64,000 nucleotides of DNA from Massilia frigida (GTDB taxonomy: Bacteria; Pseudomonadota; Gammaproteobacteria; Burkholderiales; Burkholderiaceae_D): the NCBI RefSeq assembly GCF_011682175.1, contig NZ_WHJG01000023.1, positions 1-64,000 of the forward strand. Reading direction: 5' to 3'. Every line of letters begins with the position of its first letter. Positions within the stretch are counted from its first letter, which is position 1. The notes beneath the pieces were generated by a model. That model saw only the letters and a list, made by a program, of their open reading frames with translations, was not told where the DNA came from and did not search any database. The translations under genes and the position numbers were made by a program. This document shows positions 34,559 to 43,287 of the stretch, in pieces.

Positions 34559-37261
34559 ATGCTGACACTCAAAACTTACCAACAAACTGCCCTTGGGACG
34601 CTCACCCAGTTTCTGACCGACACCCGCAGCAAGCCCGTAGCGGATGCCTATGCGACCATCCTTGCAGGGCAGAAACGCATTGGCGAGACCTATCAAGCCT
34701 TGTTCGGCGATGTCCCCTGCGTTTGCCTGCGCGTGCCAACTGGGGGCGGCAAAACCATCATGGCGGCGCACGCCGTTGCTATGGCTGGTAAGGCCGTGCT
34801 GGATAGCGATGCGCCGATTGCGCTGTGGCTCACGCCCTCAGACACCATCCGCACGCAGACCCTCGAAGCGCTGGCAAATGCGCGCCATCCCTATCGGCAA
34901 GCGCTGGCCCATTACTTTGGCGACCGCGTGCAGGTGTGCGACTTGGAGAGTCTGCAAACCGTGAGCCCGCATGATGTCGGCAAGGCTGCCATCGTGGTCG
35001 TGGCCACCATCCAATCCTTTAACGTGAGCGACACTGCAAAGCGCAACGTCTATTCGTTTTTCGAGGAACTGGCGCCGCACTTCGACAACCTGGCGCCGCA
35101 TCTGACCGCAGGCCTGGAAAAAGTGTCCGAGACCGACTTGCTATCCCAGCCTTTTCTGACCGTCAAGGACTTGGGCCGGGTCAAGTATTCGGTGGCGAAC
35201 TGGATGCACTTGCAAAGCCCCATCGTCATCGTGGACGAGGCACACAACAATCGCACCGACCGCTTTTTCAAATCCCTGGGGCGCGTTAATCCGAGCTGTG
35301 TCATCGAGATGACCGCGACCCCAGTGCCCGGGAACAATGTGCTATATCACGTCGCCGCCGCCGAGTTGAAGGCCGAGCAGATGATCAAGCTCCCCATTGT
35401 GCTGGTCGAACATCCGCAGGGCTGGCGCGAGTGTCTGCGCGATGCCGTGCTGACCCGCGACCGATTGGAGCTGGCCGCGCAGCGCGAACCGGATTACGTT
35501 CGGCCTATCGTGCTCGTGCAGGCCCAGCCCAAGGGCGGTGAGGCCGTGGTGGACGTGGTGCGGCAACACCTGATCGAGCAGGAACGTATCCCGGAAAATC
35601 AAATCGCGGTGGCCACCGGCACGCAGAAAGAGCTGGACGGCATCAACCTGTTTGATCCCGACACGACCATTCGCTATGTCATTACCGTTGAGGCGCTAAA
35701 AGAAGGTTGGGACTGCTCGTTTGCCTATGTGCTGGCAAGCCTGCAATCGGTCAACTCGTCCAAGGACGTGGAGCAGTTGCTGGGCCGCGTGCTGCGCATG
35801 CCGTATGCAAAAAACCGGACACAGGACTCGCTGAACCGTGCCTACGCTCACATCGTGGCCGACAACTTCGCACAGGCGGCGGCCACGCTCAAAGATCGCA
35901 TGGTGCAGAACATGGGATTTGAGAGGTTAGAAACGGCCTCATTCATCATTCCTCAACAATCGCTGCCGCTGACCGGCGGCGAAGGCGGCACACCAGCCGT
36001 CGCCCGCGCGGGTGGTGCTGCCACGCCAGCGATGCCGGATTGCCACATCGACCTGCCGCAAGCACCGGACACGCAGAACTGGCCCGAGGAATTGAAGCAG
36101 GTTGTGCGGGTCATGCAGACCACGCAAGGTGCCACCGTCTTGCTCAATGGCGAAGTCAGTAGCGAGATACTGGCGCAGGCCGAGGCATTCATCAGTAATG
36201 CCATGCCTGCCAAGGCGCGGGAAAAGGTCAAGGAGCAGTTCGACGCCCACCGGGCGGTGCGCCAAGCCATGCGAGCCCCAGCACAGTTGGGGTTGGAGTT
36301 TGCCGCCATTCCCCAGCTTTGCCTGAACCTCGACGGCCACCTCGAAGTTGTGGAACGCGAAACGCTTTCCAGCCTGGGCGATTGGAGCTTGTTGGACCAG
36401 CAGGTGCAGCTCGCGGGATTCGGCATCACCGAGACCGTCAACTCGTTCGAGATTGATGTCAATGGCGCCAAAGTTACCTATAAGCATACCGATGCCCAGC
36501 AGCTTTTACTCAATGAAACCGTGAGCCACACCAGTCAGCAGGACTTGATTCGGTGGATGGACGTAGAAGTGCGCCAGAGCGACATCGGACAGGCGCAGAT
36601 GCAGGCGTATCTGGTCAAGATGATTACCCACCTGATCGCCGAGCGCAGCTTTACGCTGACATCCCTTGTTCGCGCCCGCTTCCAGCTGGCGCAGGCGCTG
36701 GTTAAAGAAGTCAAGCGGCTACGCCAGATTGCCATGGCAAAAGGCTTTCAGGGCAGACTGATGGAAATGGCTGTTCCGAGAATCGAGGAGTTGGCGCATT
36801 ACAGCTTCCACTACCATCCTGGCCAATATCCGGCGCGGCAAATGTATCAAGGCAGCTATGAGTTTTCAAAACACTTCTACCCCGTGATTCACGACCTGCG
36901 CGAAAAGACACAGGCCGGAGCGATTGCCGAAGAGTTCCGCTGCGCGCAGAGTATTGACGCTCACGCCAAGGTCAAGCAGTGGGTGCGCAACATCGAACGA
37001 CAGGAAAAGTTTTCCTTCTGGCTGCCAACCGCCACGGACTATTTCTATCCCGACTTCGTGGCCGAGTTGACCGATGGCCGCGTGCTGGCTGTCGAATACA
37101 AGGGCGAACCCTACAAGACCAACGACGATTCGCGCGAAAAGCAGCAGGTGGGGCATCAGTGGGAACAATCAAGTGGTGGCCGCTGCCTATTCCTGTTCGC
37201 CGTCCAGCGCGACGGGCAGGGCCGGGATGTGTTCCAACAAATCGCCCACAAGCTTGCGTAA
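34559..37261 (+). CDS. Type III restriction enzyme Res subunit (DEAD/DEAH helicase-endonuclease)
   Basis: The 900-residue protein has SF2 helicase motifs. Walker A is TGGGKT at residues 61-66, the DEAH-type box VDEAHNN near 220, MTATPVP, and the C-terminal RecA domain with LLGRVLRMPYAK. The last ~120 residues hold a PD-(D/E)XK-type nuclease (PDFVAEL, then LAVEYKGE). This is the standard Res layout. It is downstream of and probably co-transcribed with the methyltransferase. It would cut DNA lacking the partner's methylation. Confidence 0.92.
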   Translation: MLTLKTYQQTALGTLTQFLTDTRSKPVADAYATILAGQKRIGETYQALFGDVPCVCLRVPTGGGKTIMAAHAVAMAGKAVLDSDAPIALWLTPSDTIRTQTLEALANARHPYRQALAHYFGDRVQVCDLESLQTVSPHDVGKAAIVVVATIQSFNVSDTAKRNVYSFFEELAPHFDNLAPHLTAGLEKVSETDLLSQPFLTVKDLGRVKYSVANWMHLQSPIVIVDEAHNNRTDRFFKSLGRVNPSCVIEMTATPVPGNNVLYHVAAAELKAEQMIKLPIVLVEHPQGWRECLRDAVLTRDRLELAAQREPDYVRPIVLVQAQPKGGEAVVDVVRQHLIEQERIPENQIAVATGTQKELDGINLFDPDTTIRYVITVEALKEGWDCSFAYVLASLQSVNSSKDVEQLLGRVLRMPYAKNRTQDSLNRAYAHIVADNFAQAAATLKDRMVQNMGFERLETASFIIPQQSLPLTGGEGGTPAVARAGGAATPAMPDCHIDLPQAPDTQNWPEELKQVVRVMQTTQGATVLLNGEVSSEILAQAEAFISNAMPAKAREKVKEQFDAHRAVRQAMRAPAQLGLEFAAIPQLCLNLDGHLEVVERETLSSLGDWSLLDQQVQLAGFGITETVNSFEIDVNGAKVTYKHTDAQQLLLNETVSHTSQQDLIRWMDVEVRQSDIGQAQMQAYLVKMITHLIAERSFTLTSLVRARFQLAQALVKEVKRLRQIAMAKGFQGRLMEMAVPRIEELAHYSFHYHPGQYPARQMYQGSYEFSKHFYPVIHDLREKTQAGAIAEEFRCAQSIDAHAKVKQWVRNIERQEKFSFWLPTATDYFYPDFVAELTDGRVLAVEYKGEPYKTNDDSREKQQVGHQWEQSSGGRCLFLFAVQRDGQGRDVFQQIAHKLA

Positions 37262-37640
37262 AGGCGGAACAAGCCCGGGTGGACCGTACTTAAACCATCT
37301 TGGTATAGGAACGGTCGCTTGGAACTACTTGGCTGCTGTTTTCACGAGTTATTGTGAAATAAAATTTAAGTGATACAGGGTGCCAAAACAGGCACAGACC
37401 AATTTCCTGAATTAAAATTGATGCATCCCGGCCCCAAGTTAGTCAGACGACTAGCAGAAGCGCTCCCCGAGAGATGGCAGAAACTCTCTGGACAAGCAGG
37501 ACCGGACTAGATTTGGGTTGATCCCTACTCGATACAGCGTAGCCGAAAGGCGGGGAGATTTTTCCTTGGACGGGCTGTCGAAAATGAGCCTCAGCTGCCG
37601 CTGAGAGAGCCGCTAGCGGTCATTACCGCGAAACCGGCGT
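37262..37640. other. Intergenic stretch between res and the cytosine methyltransferase
   Basis: This 380-bp stretch has no plausible gene. It contains several short inverted repeats, including CTCAGCTGCCGCTGAG near 37590. Promoter and control sequences of the methyltransferase are likely here, but none is clear. Confidence 0.5.
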
Positions 37641-37681
37641 CCGAACGAGCTATGGCTTTGCTAGCCATGGCTTTCGTTCGG
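37641..37681 (+). promoter_or_regulatory. Two-part hairpin overlapping the methyltransferase ribosome site
   Basis: CCGAACGA (37641-37648) pairs with TCGTTCGG (37674-37681), and inside it ATGGCT (37652-37657) pairs with AGCCAT (37663-37668). The 3' arm takes in the first two bases of the GGAGG at 37680-37684 that serves the GTG start at 37691, so folding could limit translation. Confidence 0.6.
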
Positions 37682-37690
37682 AGGTCCGAA

Positions 37691-39133
37691 GTGAACGCTC
37701 AATCTGTCAGTCATCCTCGCGCCGCGAAGCGCAATTCCAGCTTAAAAAAATCCCCAGACGTTGCTCCGGCTTCTGTGCCTTGGCACTTTAACGCCCGTGG
37801 TGTCGTCGAAACGCCTGATTTCGCTATGAACCACCCGGCAGCAGGAGGTGGAATCCGCCTGACAATCCAGGCCCATTGCCTGGGCGATCGTCAGTGGATT
37901 GCAGAACCCATTTGGGGCTGCCTATGCGGCCACCTGCCGCATGATGGCTTGCAGCCACACACTGGCTCCATCGTCTATCAAAGTCGCAGCGAGGCAGTCG
38001 AGCATGGGCTTGATACTGGCTTGGGGAAGATCCGCCAGCAACTCGGCGCGCTTGCCAAAACGCCGGAATGGCGTCAAAAGGTGCAAGCCGTGGAAACCTG
38101 GGCCACCGAAGCTATTGTCCAATCACGCGAGAACGATGAGACGCTGATCCTTCATGGAACCACGGTGATTGACTTGTGCTCTGGCGGCCTGGGTGGCTTT
38201 GGCCTGGGCTTGGCCAGCCTTGGTGCCGAGGTGGTGCTTGCCTGCGAAATCGACCCCGAAGCCCGCCGCGTCTATCAGAGAAACGTCAAACCGCGCGATA
38301 TCCACCACGATCTGTGCACGCTGGATGGCACCAAACTCAAATGCGACATTTTGACCTTGGGCCTACTATGCCAGGCGTTTTCCACAGCCGGCAAGCACCA
38401 AGGGCTTGCCGATCCGGTGCGAAATGATGTCTATCGGCACTCCCTGCGTCTGGCGGGCGAAATCGACGCCAAGGTCGTGATCATCGAATGTGCCCGCCAG
38501 CTACTGACGCATGACGGGGGCGCTGATGCCGAGGTGGTGCTAAACACGCTCATGCGTGCGGGCTACCGAGTGCAGCACCGCACGCTGAACGCATCCGGTT
38601 TTGGCTTAGCGCAGAGCCGCGAACGCTCCTTCATCGTGGCAACCCGGCTAGGTTTACCGGTGGATGACATCATGGGCTACGTGTTCCCGACCGAGCAAGC
38701 CCCGACGGCCTGCGTTGAAGACATCTTGGAACACAACGTGCCGCATTCCATTGCTGACGACCAATTTGTGCTGCACCGCGTAGTCCCGACCGAACGGCAA
38801 TCGTCGCTGATCGAGGTTGGACTACTCAAAACTGTCAAAACACAGAGGTTGCTGGACGCACAGGGCTACCGACTTTACAGCGCCAAGGGACTTGGGGCCG
38901 CATTGACTGCAACGGGCGGTGGCCGTGCTACCTGCACCGGAGTCTATCTCGTCAATGGAAAGGCACGCGGCTTGACACCTCGCGAGGCCAGCCGTATGCA
39001 AGGCATGCCGGAATGGGCATCGCATCACCAGACCACCAGCCACGCTCTGAAACATGCCGGCAATGCGGTCGCCGTGCCGGTTGCCCGTGAACTGGGCCGT
39101 CAGCTCGGGAACATTCTGAGCCGGCGGTCCTAA
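37691..39133 (+). CDS. Divergent DNA cytosine-5 methyltransferase
   Basis: The C-terminal ~320 residues are a C5-methyltransferase. SAM motif I is IDLCSGGLGGFGLG (near 160), motif VIII QSRERSFIV, and the target region ends with GLTPREASRMQGMPEW and HAGNAVAVPVA. The catalytic cysteine is in LGLLCQAFS, where most enzymes have PPCQ, and motif VI reads IIECARQL instead of ENV. The first ~155 residues are a separate domain I do not recognise. GTG at 37691 is chosen for its GGAGG site; an ATG at 37652 lies in the hairpin. Activity is uncertain. Confidence 0.85.
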   Translation: MNAQSVSHPRAAKRNSSLKKSPDVAPASVPWHFNARGVVETPDFAMNHPAAGGGIRLTIQAHCLGDRQWIAEPIWGCLCGHLPHDGLQPHTGSIVYQSRSEAVEHGLDTGLGKIRQQLGALAKTPEWRQKVQAVETWATEAIVQSRENDETLILHGTTVIDLCSGGLGGFGLGLASLGAEVVLACEIDPEARRVYQRNVKPRDIHHDLCTLDGTKLKCDILTLGLLCQAFSTAGKHQGLADPVRNDVYRHSLRLAGEIDAKVVIIECARQLLTHDGGADAEVVLNTLMRAGYRVQHRTLNASGFGLAQSRERSFIVATRLGLPVDDIMGYVFPTEQAPTACVEDILEHNVPHSIADDQFVLHRVVPTERQSSLIEVGLLKTVKTQRLLDAQGYRLYSAKGLGAALTATGGGRATCTGVYLVNGKARGLTPREASRMQGMPEWASHHQTTSHALKHAGNAVAVPVARELGRQLGNILSRRS

Positions 39134-39233
39134 AAAACTCATCCTGATGAGTGCTTCCGCACTCACCACCCGGATTGCGTTTTTGAGGGCGACGCAGCTT
39201 GGAGTTAGCCATGCCCGTTTGATGGAGAAACAA

Positions 39234-39863
39234 ATGTCAACTTCGTTAGAAGCTTCTATGAGAAACCTGCTAAAACAAATTCTTTGGTCGAGCATGGCCT
39301 ATGAGGCCGGTTGTGAACCCACCAAACCGGAAAAGCGCAAAAACGGCCGCAGCAAAACCACCAAGCACACGCCGCAGGTCAAGCAGGTAGAGAAGGCGTT
39401 CGATGCAATCAAGCGCGGCGACCTTGCCGGGTTGGTCAAGGCGGTAGCGACAGCGGATCAAGCTAATTGGATTCGTCAGGGAAAAGCGTGGTGCCTTTTG
39501 GACGAAGCCGTCCGCTGCCAATCGCTGCCGCTTGTTGCCTGGCTTTTGAACAAAGGCGCCAACCCGAACACGCTTTTTCGTTATGACCATCTGCATAGCC
39601 ACCTGCTCGATTCGGTTATTCCTGGCCTATATTTTTCGCCGCTCGCCGCCGCGTTACGTGGGGGGTTGGAAGACATCGTCGTGTTGCTACTCACTCATGG
39701 AGCTAGCCTGAGGCTACCCATCTGGTATGACGTATCGGCGGGGTTGGTAACTTGCGAGGACATGGCCGTTGAGGGCGGGCTGTGGCCACGTATCGAAGCC
39801 TTCCTCATCGCCCAAGATACAGCAGAGCCAGGGGTAACACCACCGAGCGCTAAGCGGATTTAA
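39234..39863 (+). CDS. Ankyrin-type repeat protein
   Basis: The 209-residue protein has a basic N-terminal half (KPEKRKNGRSKTTKH). At least two ankyrin-like repeats follow: LDEAVRCQSLPLVAWLLNKGANPN, and SPLAAALRGGLEDIVVLLLTHGASL. It follows the cytosine methyltransferase in the same direction. ATG 39234 has a TGGAGAAA site; an in-frame ATG at 39222 would add four residues. It may be accessory to the methyltransferase or an independent defence or anti-defence factor, but nothing direct shows this. Confidence 0.75.
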   Translation: MSTSLEASMRNLLKQILWSSMAYEAGCEPTKPEKRKNGRSKTTKHTPQVKQVEKAFDAIKRGDLAGLVKAVATADQANWIRQGKAWCLLDEAVRCQSLPLVAWLLNKGANPNTLFRYDHLHSHLLDSVIPGLYFSPLAAALRGGLEDIVVLLLTHGASLRLPIWYDVSAGLVTCEDMAVEGGLWPRIEAFLIAQDTAEPGVTPPSAKRI

Positions 39864-39873
39864 GGAGAATGCC

Positions 39874-40248
39874 ATGAAGCACAGCAAGAAGACCCTCGCA
39901 CTGCTAGCCCAATGCCCGACGTTCCGGAATTGGATTCTACAAAATTTGACGCGAAAGCAACTTGATGAAATTTGTCATGCCCCACGTGCGAGCCGGTTGT
40001 TTAGCAGCGCGCACCCGTTAAATGATGAAAAACTGGCGGCGACCGTCTTTCGCGCTTATCGCCAGGACGCCATAGGTTGCATCAAATACCAGTTTGAGAG
40101 CCTTGAACATTTCGGGGAAATGCGCGGGCACGGGCCGACCTGGAATGCCTTCTACCACCATGCCCTGATCACCGCCATCGCTCTGATGGTCGTGGAATGC
40201 CCCGAAGTCCTGACTCTGGCCCTCATGCCGATTCGGACAGGCGTCTGA
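39874..40248 (+). CDS. Hypothetical protein of the mobile element
   Basis: The 124-residue, probably all-helical soluble protein starts 10 bp after the ankyrin-type gene with an AAGGAGAA ribosome site, so the two are likely co-translated. It has no motif that I recognise. A hairpin with a T-run follows at 40265-40295. Confidence 0.65.
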   Translation: MKHSKKTLALLAQCPTFRNWILQNLTRKQLDEICHAPRASRLFSSAHPLNDEKLAATVFRAYRQDAIGCIKYQFESLEHFGEMRGHGPTWNAFYHHALITAIALMVVECPEVLTLALMPIRTGV

Positions 40249-40264
40249 TACTAGATTCAAAACC

Positions 40265-40295
40265 ATGGGTGGTGAGCGGCACCATCCATTTTTTT
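40265..40295 (+). terminator. Terminator after the ankyrin/hypothetical gene pair
   Basis: ATGGGTGGTG and CACCATCCAT pair (nine of ten bp) around AGCGG, followed by seven T. Confidence 0.7.
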
Positions 40296-40436
40296 GCCCT
40301 ACTTCCAGCCAGCGCCCTTGACTTTCGGGAGCGGCTTTGAGAGGCATATAGCGGACGGTAAGCAGCAAGCTATGTTCTTCACCCGTTTTCAACGGGTTCA
40401 GAACGCTTGGTCTGCCGACCACAGGAGACCAAAGCC
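40296..40436 (+). other. Candidate oriT/mob control region
   Basis: This gap directly precedes the MobC-like and relaxase genes. It contains a perfect 7-bp hairpin ACCCGTT-TTC-AACGGGT at 40381-40397. Transfer origins usually lie here, but no nic consensus is recognised. Confidence 0.35.
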
Positions 40437-40784
40437 ATGACCCGCCCCCTAAAACCAAGCCGCGAACTGCGTCAACGATTCGACCTCTACCTCCATGAGC
40501 AGGAGGTAGAAAAAATCCGCGCCACCGCCGCAGCTGCCCGCCTGCCGATGTCCACGTTCTTGCGTCGCTTGGCATTGCGCCAGCGTATCGAGTCGCCGCC
40601 ATCAGCTGGTAACTTGGCCCGATGGCAAGAATTGGCGCCTCTGGCGAGCAACCTCAATCAAATTGCGCACGCATGCAACGCGGGCTTGGCGCCGGAGGGA
40701 ATCTACGCGGTCGTCGCCGAGTTGGCTGAGCAAGTGCGCCTTTTGCGGCTTGAACTACTGGTCCCCCCAGGGGAACGCTCATGA
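40437..40784 (+). CDS. MobC-like mobilization accessory protein
   Basis: The 115-residue protein has a ribbon-helix-helix-like N-terminus and the C-terminal LASNLNQIAHACNAG segment seen in MobC relaxosome proteins. It would help the relaxase bind oriT. Its stop overlaps the relaxase start by 4 bp (ATGA), which indicates translational coupling. Confidence 0.85.
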   Translation: MTRPLKPSRELRQRFDLYLHEQEVEKIRATAAAARLPMSTFLRRLALRQRIESPPSAGNLARWQELAPLASNLNQIAHACNAGLAPEGIYAVVAELAEQVRLLRLELLVPPGERS

Positions 40785-42145
40785 TCGGCAAGATAGCTGC
40801 CAAAGGGCGAGGCTTTCGGGGTTTGTCGGCTTACCTCTTGGGCAGTGGCAGAGGGCGCATAGTGGCTGGGGTAATGGCAGGGCGCACACCGCGCGAGCTA
40901 TCCAAGGAGTTCGGCGTCTTGCGGCGCCTCAACCCGAAGCTGACAAAGGCGGTCGCTCACCTCATGCTCAGTCCCGCGCCGACCGATCCGCCACTGACGG
41001 ATGCGCAGTGGCTGACCATTGCCGAGCGCTACATCGAGGCTATGGGCTTTGGCAACGCCCCGTGGGTCGCAGTTGTCCATCAGGACACCGACCACCAGCA
41101 CATGCACTTGATGGCGTGCCGCATTGGCTTCGATGGCAAGACTATTTCGGATGCTAACGACTTCCGCAAGTCCGAGGCTATCGTCCGCCGGATCGAGACC
41201 GAGTTCGGACTGGCCGCCGTGCCATCGGTAGATAGTTTCAAACCCAAGTCCCACGCCCGCGCCATCGCTCAAAAAAAAACAACACCACATCAAGGAGACC
41301 ACACCATGACCGACAGCACCATACTGCCCAATCCTTTTGACCCATCCGATTCGCAGCACGCCACTTGGCCGCAACCCTTCGAACCGGGCCGCGATCAGGC
41401 AGAGCTGGCCATCATCAACACGTCGCCCAGCATTGTAATGCCCGGCGCGAGTATGGCCGCCCCGCTCACTATAAAACAGGCTCAAAACCTTCGCCGGGCC
41501 ATCGTCGAGGACGATTACCCCCTGCGAATGCAGACCGTGTTGGGCGACGACCTGACTCGCGTTTTTCGACATGCCGACGGCGCTACGCTGTATTTCAAGC
41601 AATCTGGTCGCATTGCCGATCAAGGGAGAAAGCTGATCGTATTGGGCGGCATGGATGAAAAACTCGCCGCCCAGCGCGTTGTGGCATTGGGCTGCGAGCG
41701 CGGATGGCAAACCATCTCGTTCACCGGCAGCGGAAGCTTTGTCGAGCTGGCAATGCGCGAAGCGTTAAATCAGCGATTAATCGTCATTGCCGGCGATGCG
41801 CGGCAAGAGGCTATTTTGGCTAAGGTCATGGCCGAACGCCAGCAGGGCGCGAGTGCCATCGCCATGCCTACGGCGGACTATTCTGACAATGACGACATCA
41901 TAAAGCTGCTTGATGAGCTGGATGTCTTACCAGGGCAACTTCTGCCGCAGCCATCCAAACCTACCTTGCCCATCGTGCACGTGGTTACACCACTCACAAT
42001 ACCAGCAAGTCCCGCCGTCCCCAAGCCGCCCCAGGTAGGCGTTCTCCCACGGTTTCTGAACCTACCGGAGCGGCTACAAGAGCGGCGTGAACAGAAACTA
42101 TCGATCACGCCGCCAATCAAGCAACCGGGATGCCCCAAACCGTAA
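40781..42145 (+). CDS. MobA/VirD2-like relaxase
   Basis: The 454-residue protein has the relaxase core in its first ~160 residues: an N-terminal RG-rich start (AKGRGFRGLSAYLLG), the helix HLMLSPAPTDPPLTD and the metal-binding three-histidine motif HQDTDHQHMHLMAC. A long linker and a C-terminal part (residues 230-370) resembling the LPD7-type domains attached to relaxases follow, with DADGATLYFK-like and VLGGMDEKLAA segments. The nicking tyrosine is probably Tyr 18 in SAYLLG. Confidence 0.85.
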   Translation: MIGKIAAKGRGFRGLSAYLLGSGRGRIVAGVMAGRTPRELSKEFGVLRRLNPKLTKAVAHLMLSPAPTDPPLTDAQWLTIAERYIEAMGFGNAPWVAVVHQDTDHQHMHLMACRIGFDGKTISDANDFRKSEAIVRRIETEFGLAAVPSVDSFKPKSHARAIAQKKTTPHQGDHTMTDSTILPNPFDPSDSQHATWPQPFEPGRDQAELAIINTSPSIVMPGASMAAPLTIKQAQNLRRAIVEDDYPLRMQTVLGDDLTRVFRHADGATLYFKQSGRIADQGRKLIVLGGMDEKLAAQRVVALGCERGWQTISFTGSGSFVELAMREALNQRLIVIAGDARQEAILAKVMAERQQGASAIAMPTADYSDNDDIIKLLDELDVLPGQLLPQPSKPTLPIVHVVTPLTIPASPAVPKPPQVGVLPRFLNLPERLQERREQKLSITPPIKQPGCPKP

Positions 42146-42237
42146 GCCTTAACAACACAACCCTCCAAATTCGAAACAGTAGGGGGCGTTCTGTACCGAT
42201 CATTCGGGGCGTCAAGCCTCGCACTACGGAGAATAAC

Positions 42238-43179
42238 GTGGCCACCACAAATAGAAAGTCCGCCAAGAAAGCAGCCGCACCCGCACCGCGGGACGCCTAT
42301 ATCAGTTTTAACAAGGACGAATGGAGTGCCTTAGAAAAACTCGGATTCCGCGAGCGCTGGGCCTACATGCAATTCAAATGGCTTGCCAATTTCAAGACCG
42401 GCATGGTGGGCAACTTCCGCAAGCAACGCCTGACCTTTCAGGACATCGCCAAACTCGTTACCGCGCCAGGCGTGCAAGGCAGGGGGATGGGCGACATTGA
42501 CGACACTCAGGCTGCCGACTTCGTGCTTCGACTGGCAGCCGTCGGCTTGCTGGTGCGACACCCCAATCGAGACAATGGCGGCATTATGTTCGAGTTGCCG
42601 CTTTCGCCTATCGCGCGCCAGGCATCAGCACTCACAAACCAGGCCGTAGCGCCTGCTGTTCGGGGGGACGTTCCTGAACAGATTTTCCCGAATCCCCCCC
42701 GGCCAAAGAGCATCATTTCCCCGGACGACGACATCCCGCCATTTGACGAAAACCCAGCAGACATGGCGGTTGGCGATGCGTCCGACCTCTCTCTATCAGT
42801 AATGGCTTTAACAAAGTTAAAGAACAATACTGACGGCGCGCGTGCGGCTGACGCCGACGCAGCGCCGCCCAGCCGCGCCAACGGCGCGGCTGCCGCCTTG
42901 GAAAATCCGCACAAGCAGCCGCAGGCTGCCGCGCCGCTGATCGCGCGCGAAATCCATGCAGTCATTGCCGGGAATTGGACGTTTTCGCAAACCAATACGC
43001 CCGAGGCATGGTCCCTCTACACATCATGGGAGGACGCCGGCATAACCCTGGACGATTTGCACGCGGCAATGACCAGCCTCGAAGAAGATGCCAGCACGCC
43101 CGAGCTCACGCCAGTGAACCTAGCGCCCAAGCTCTGGTCAAAAGTAGTGGATGGCTGGGTTGAGCAATTAGCTGCCTGA
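42238..43179 (+). CDS. Uncharacterised protein of the mobile element
   Basis: The 313-residue protein has a Lys/Ala-rich N-terminus, then a helical domain (WSALEKLGFRERWAYMQFKWLANFKTGMVG) resembling the DNA-binding parts of plasmid replication helpers. A low-complexity linker and a C-terminal domain with PEAWSLYTSWEDAGITLDDLHAAM follow. I do not assign a function; replication or copy control of the excised element is one option. GTG 42238 has GGAG upstream. An ATG at 42130 would overlap the relaxase gene. Confidence 0.6.
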   Translation: MATTNRKSAKKAAAPAPRDAYISFNKDEWSALEKLGFRERWAYMQFKWLANFKTGMVGNFRKQRLTFQDIAKLVTAPGVQGRGMGDIDDTQAADFVLRLAAVGLLVRHPNRDNGGIMFELPLSPIARQASALTNQAVAPAVRGDVPEQIFPNPPRPKSIISPDDDIPPFDENPADMAVGDASDLSLSVMALTKLKNNTDGARAADADAAPPSRANGAAAALENPHKQPQAAAPLIAREIHAVIAGNWTFSQTNTPEAWSLYTSWEDAGITLDDLHAAMTSLEEDASTPELTPVNLAPKLWSKVVDGWVEQLAA

Positions 43180-43287
43180 ACCCGCAAAGCGACCGGCGGC
43201 AGAGACACACAGATCGGGTTTTGCGATGGTATCCCGATAGCCAACCGACGTTGTAGTAGCACTGGCGCAACGCATCGAGAGAGAATC

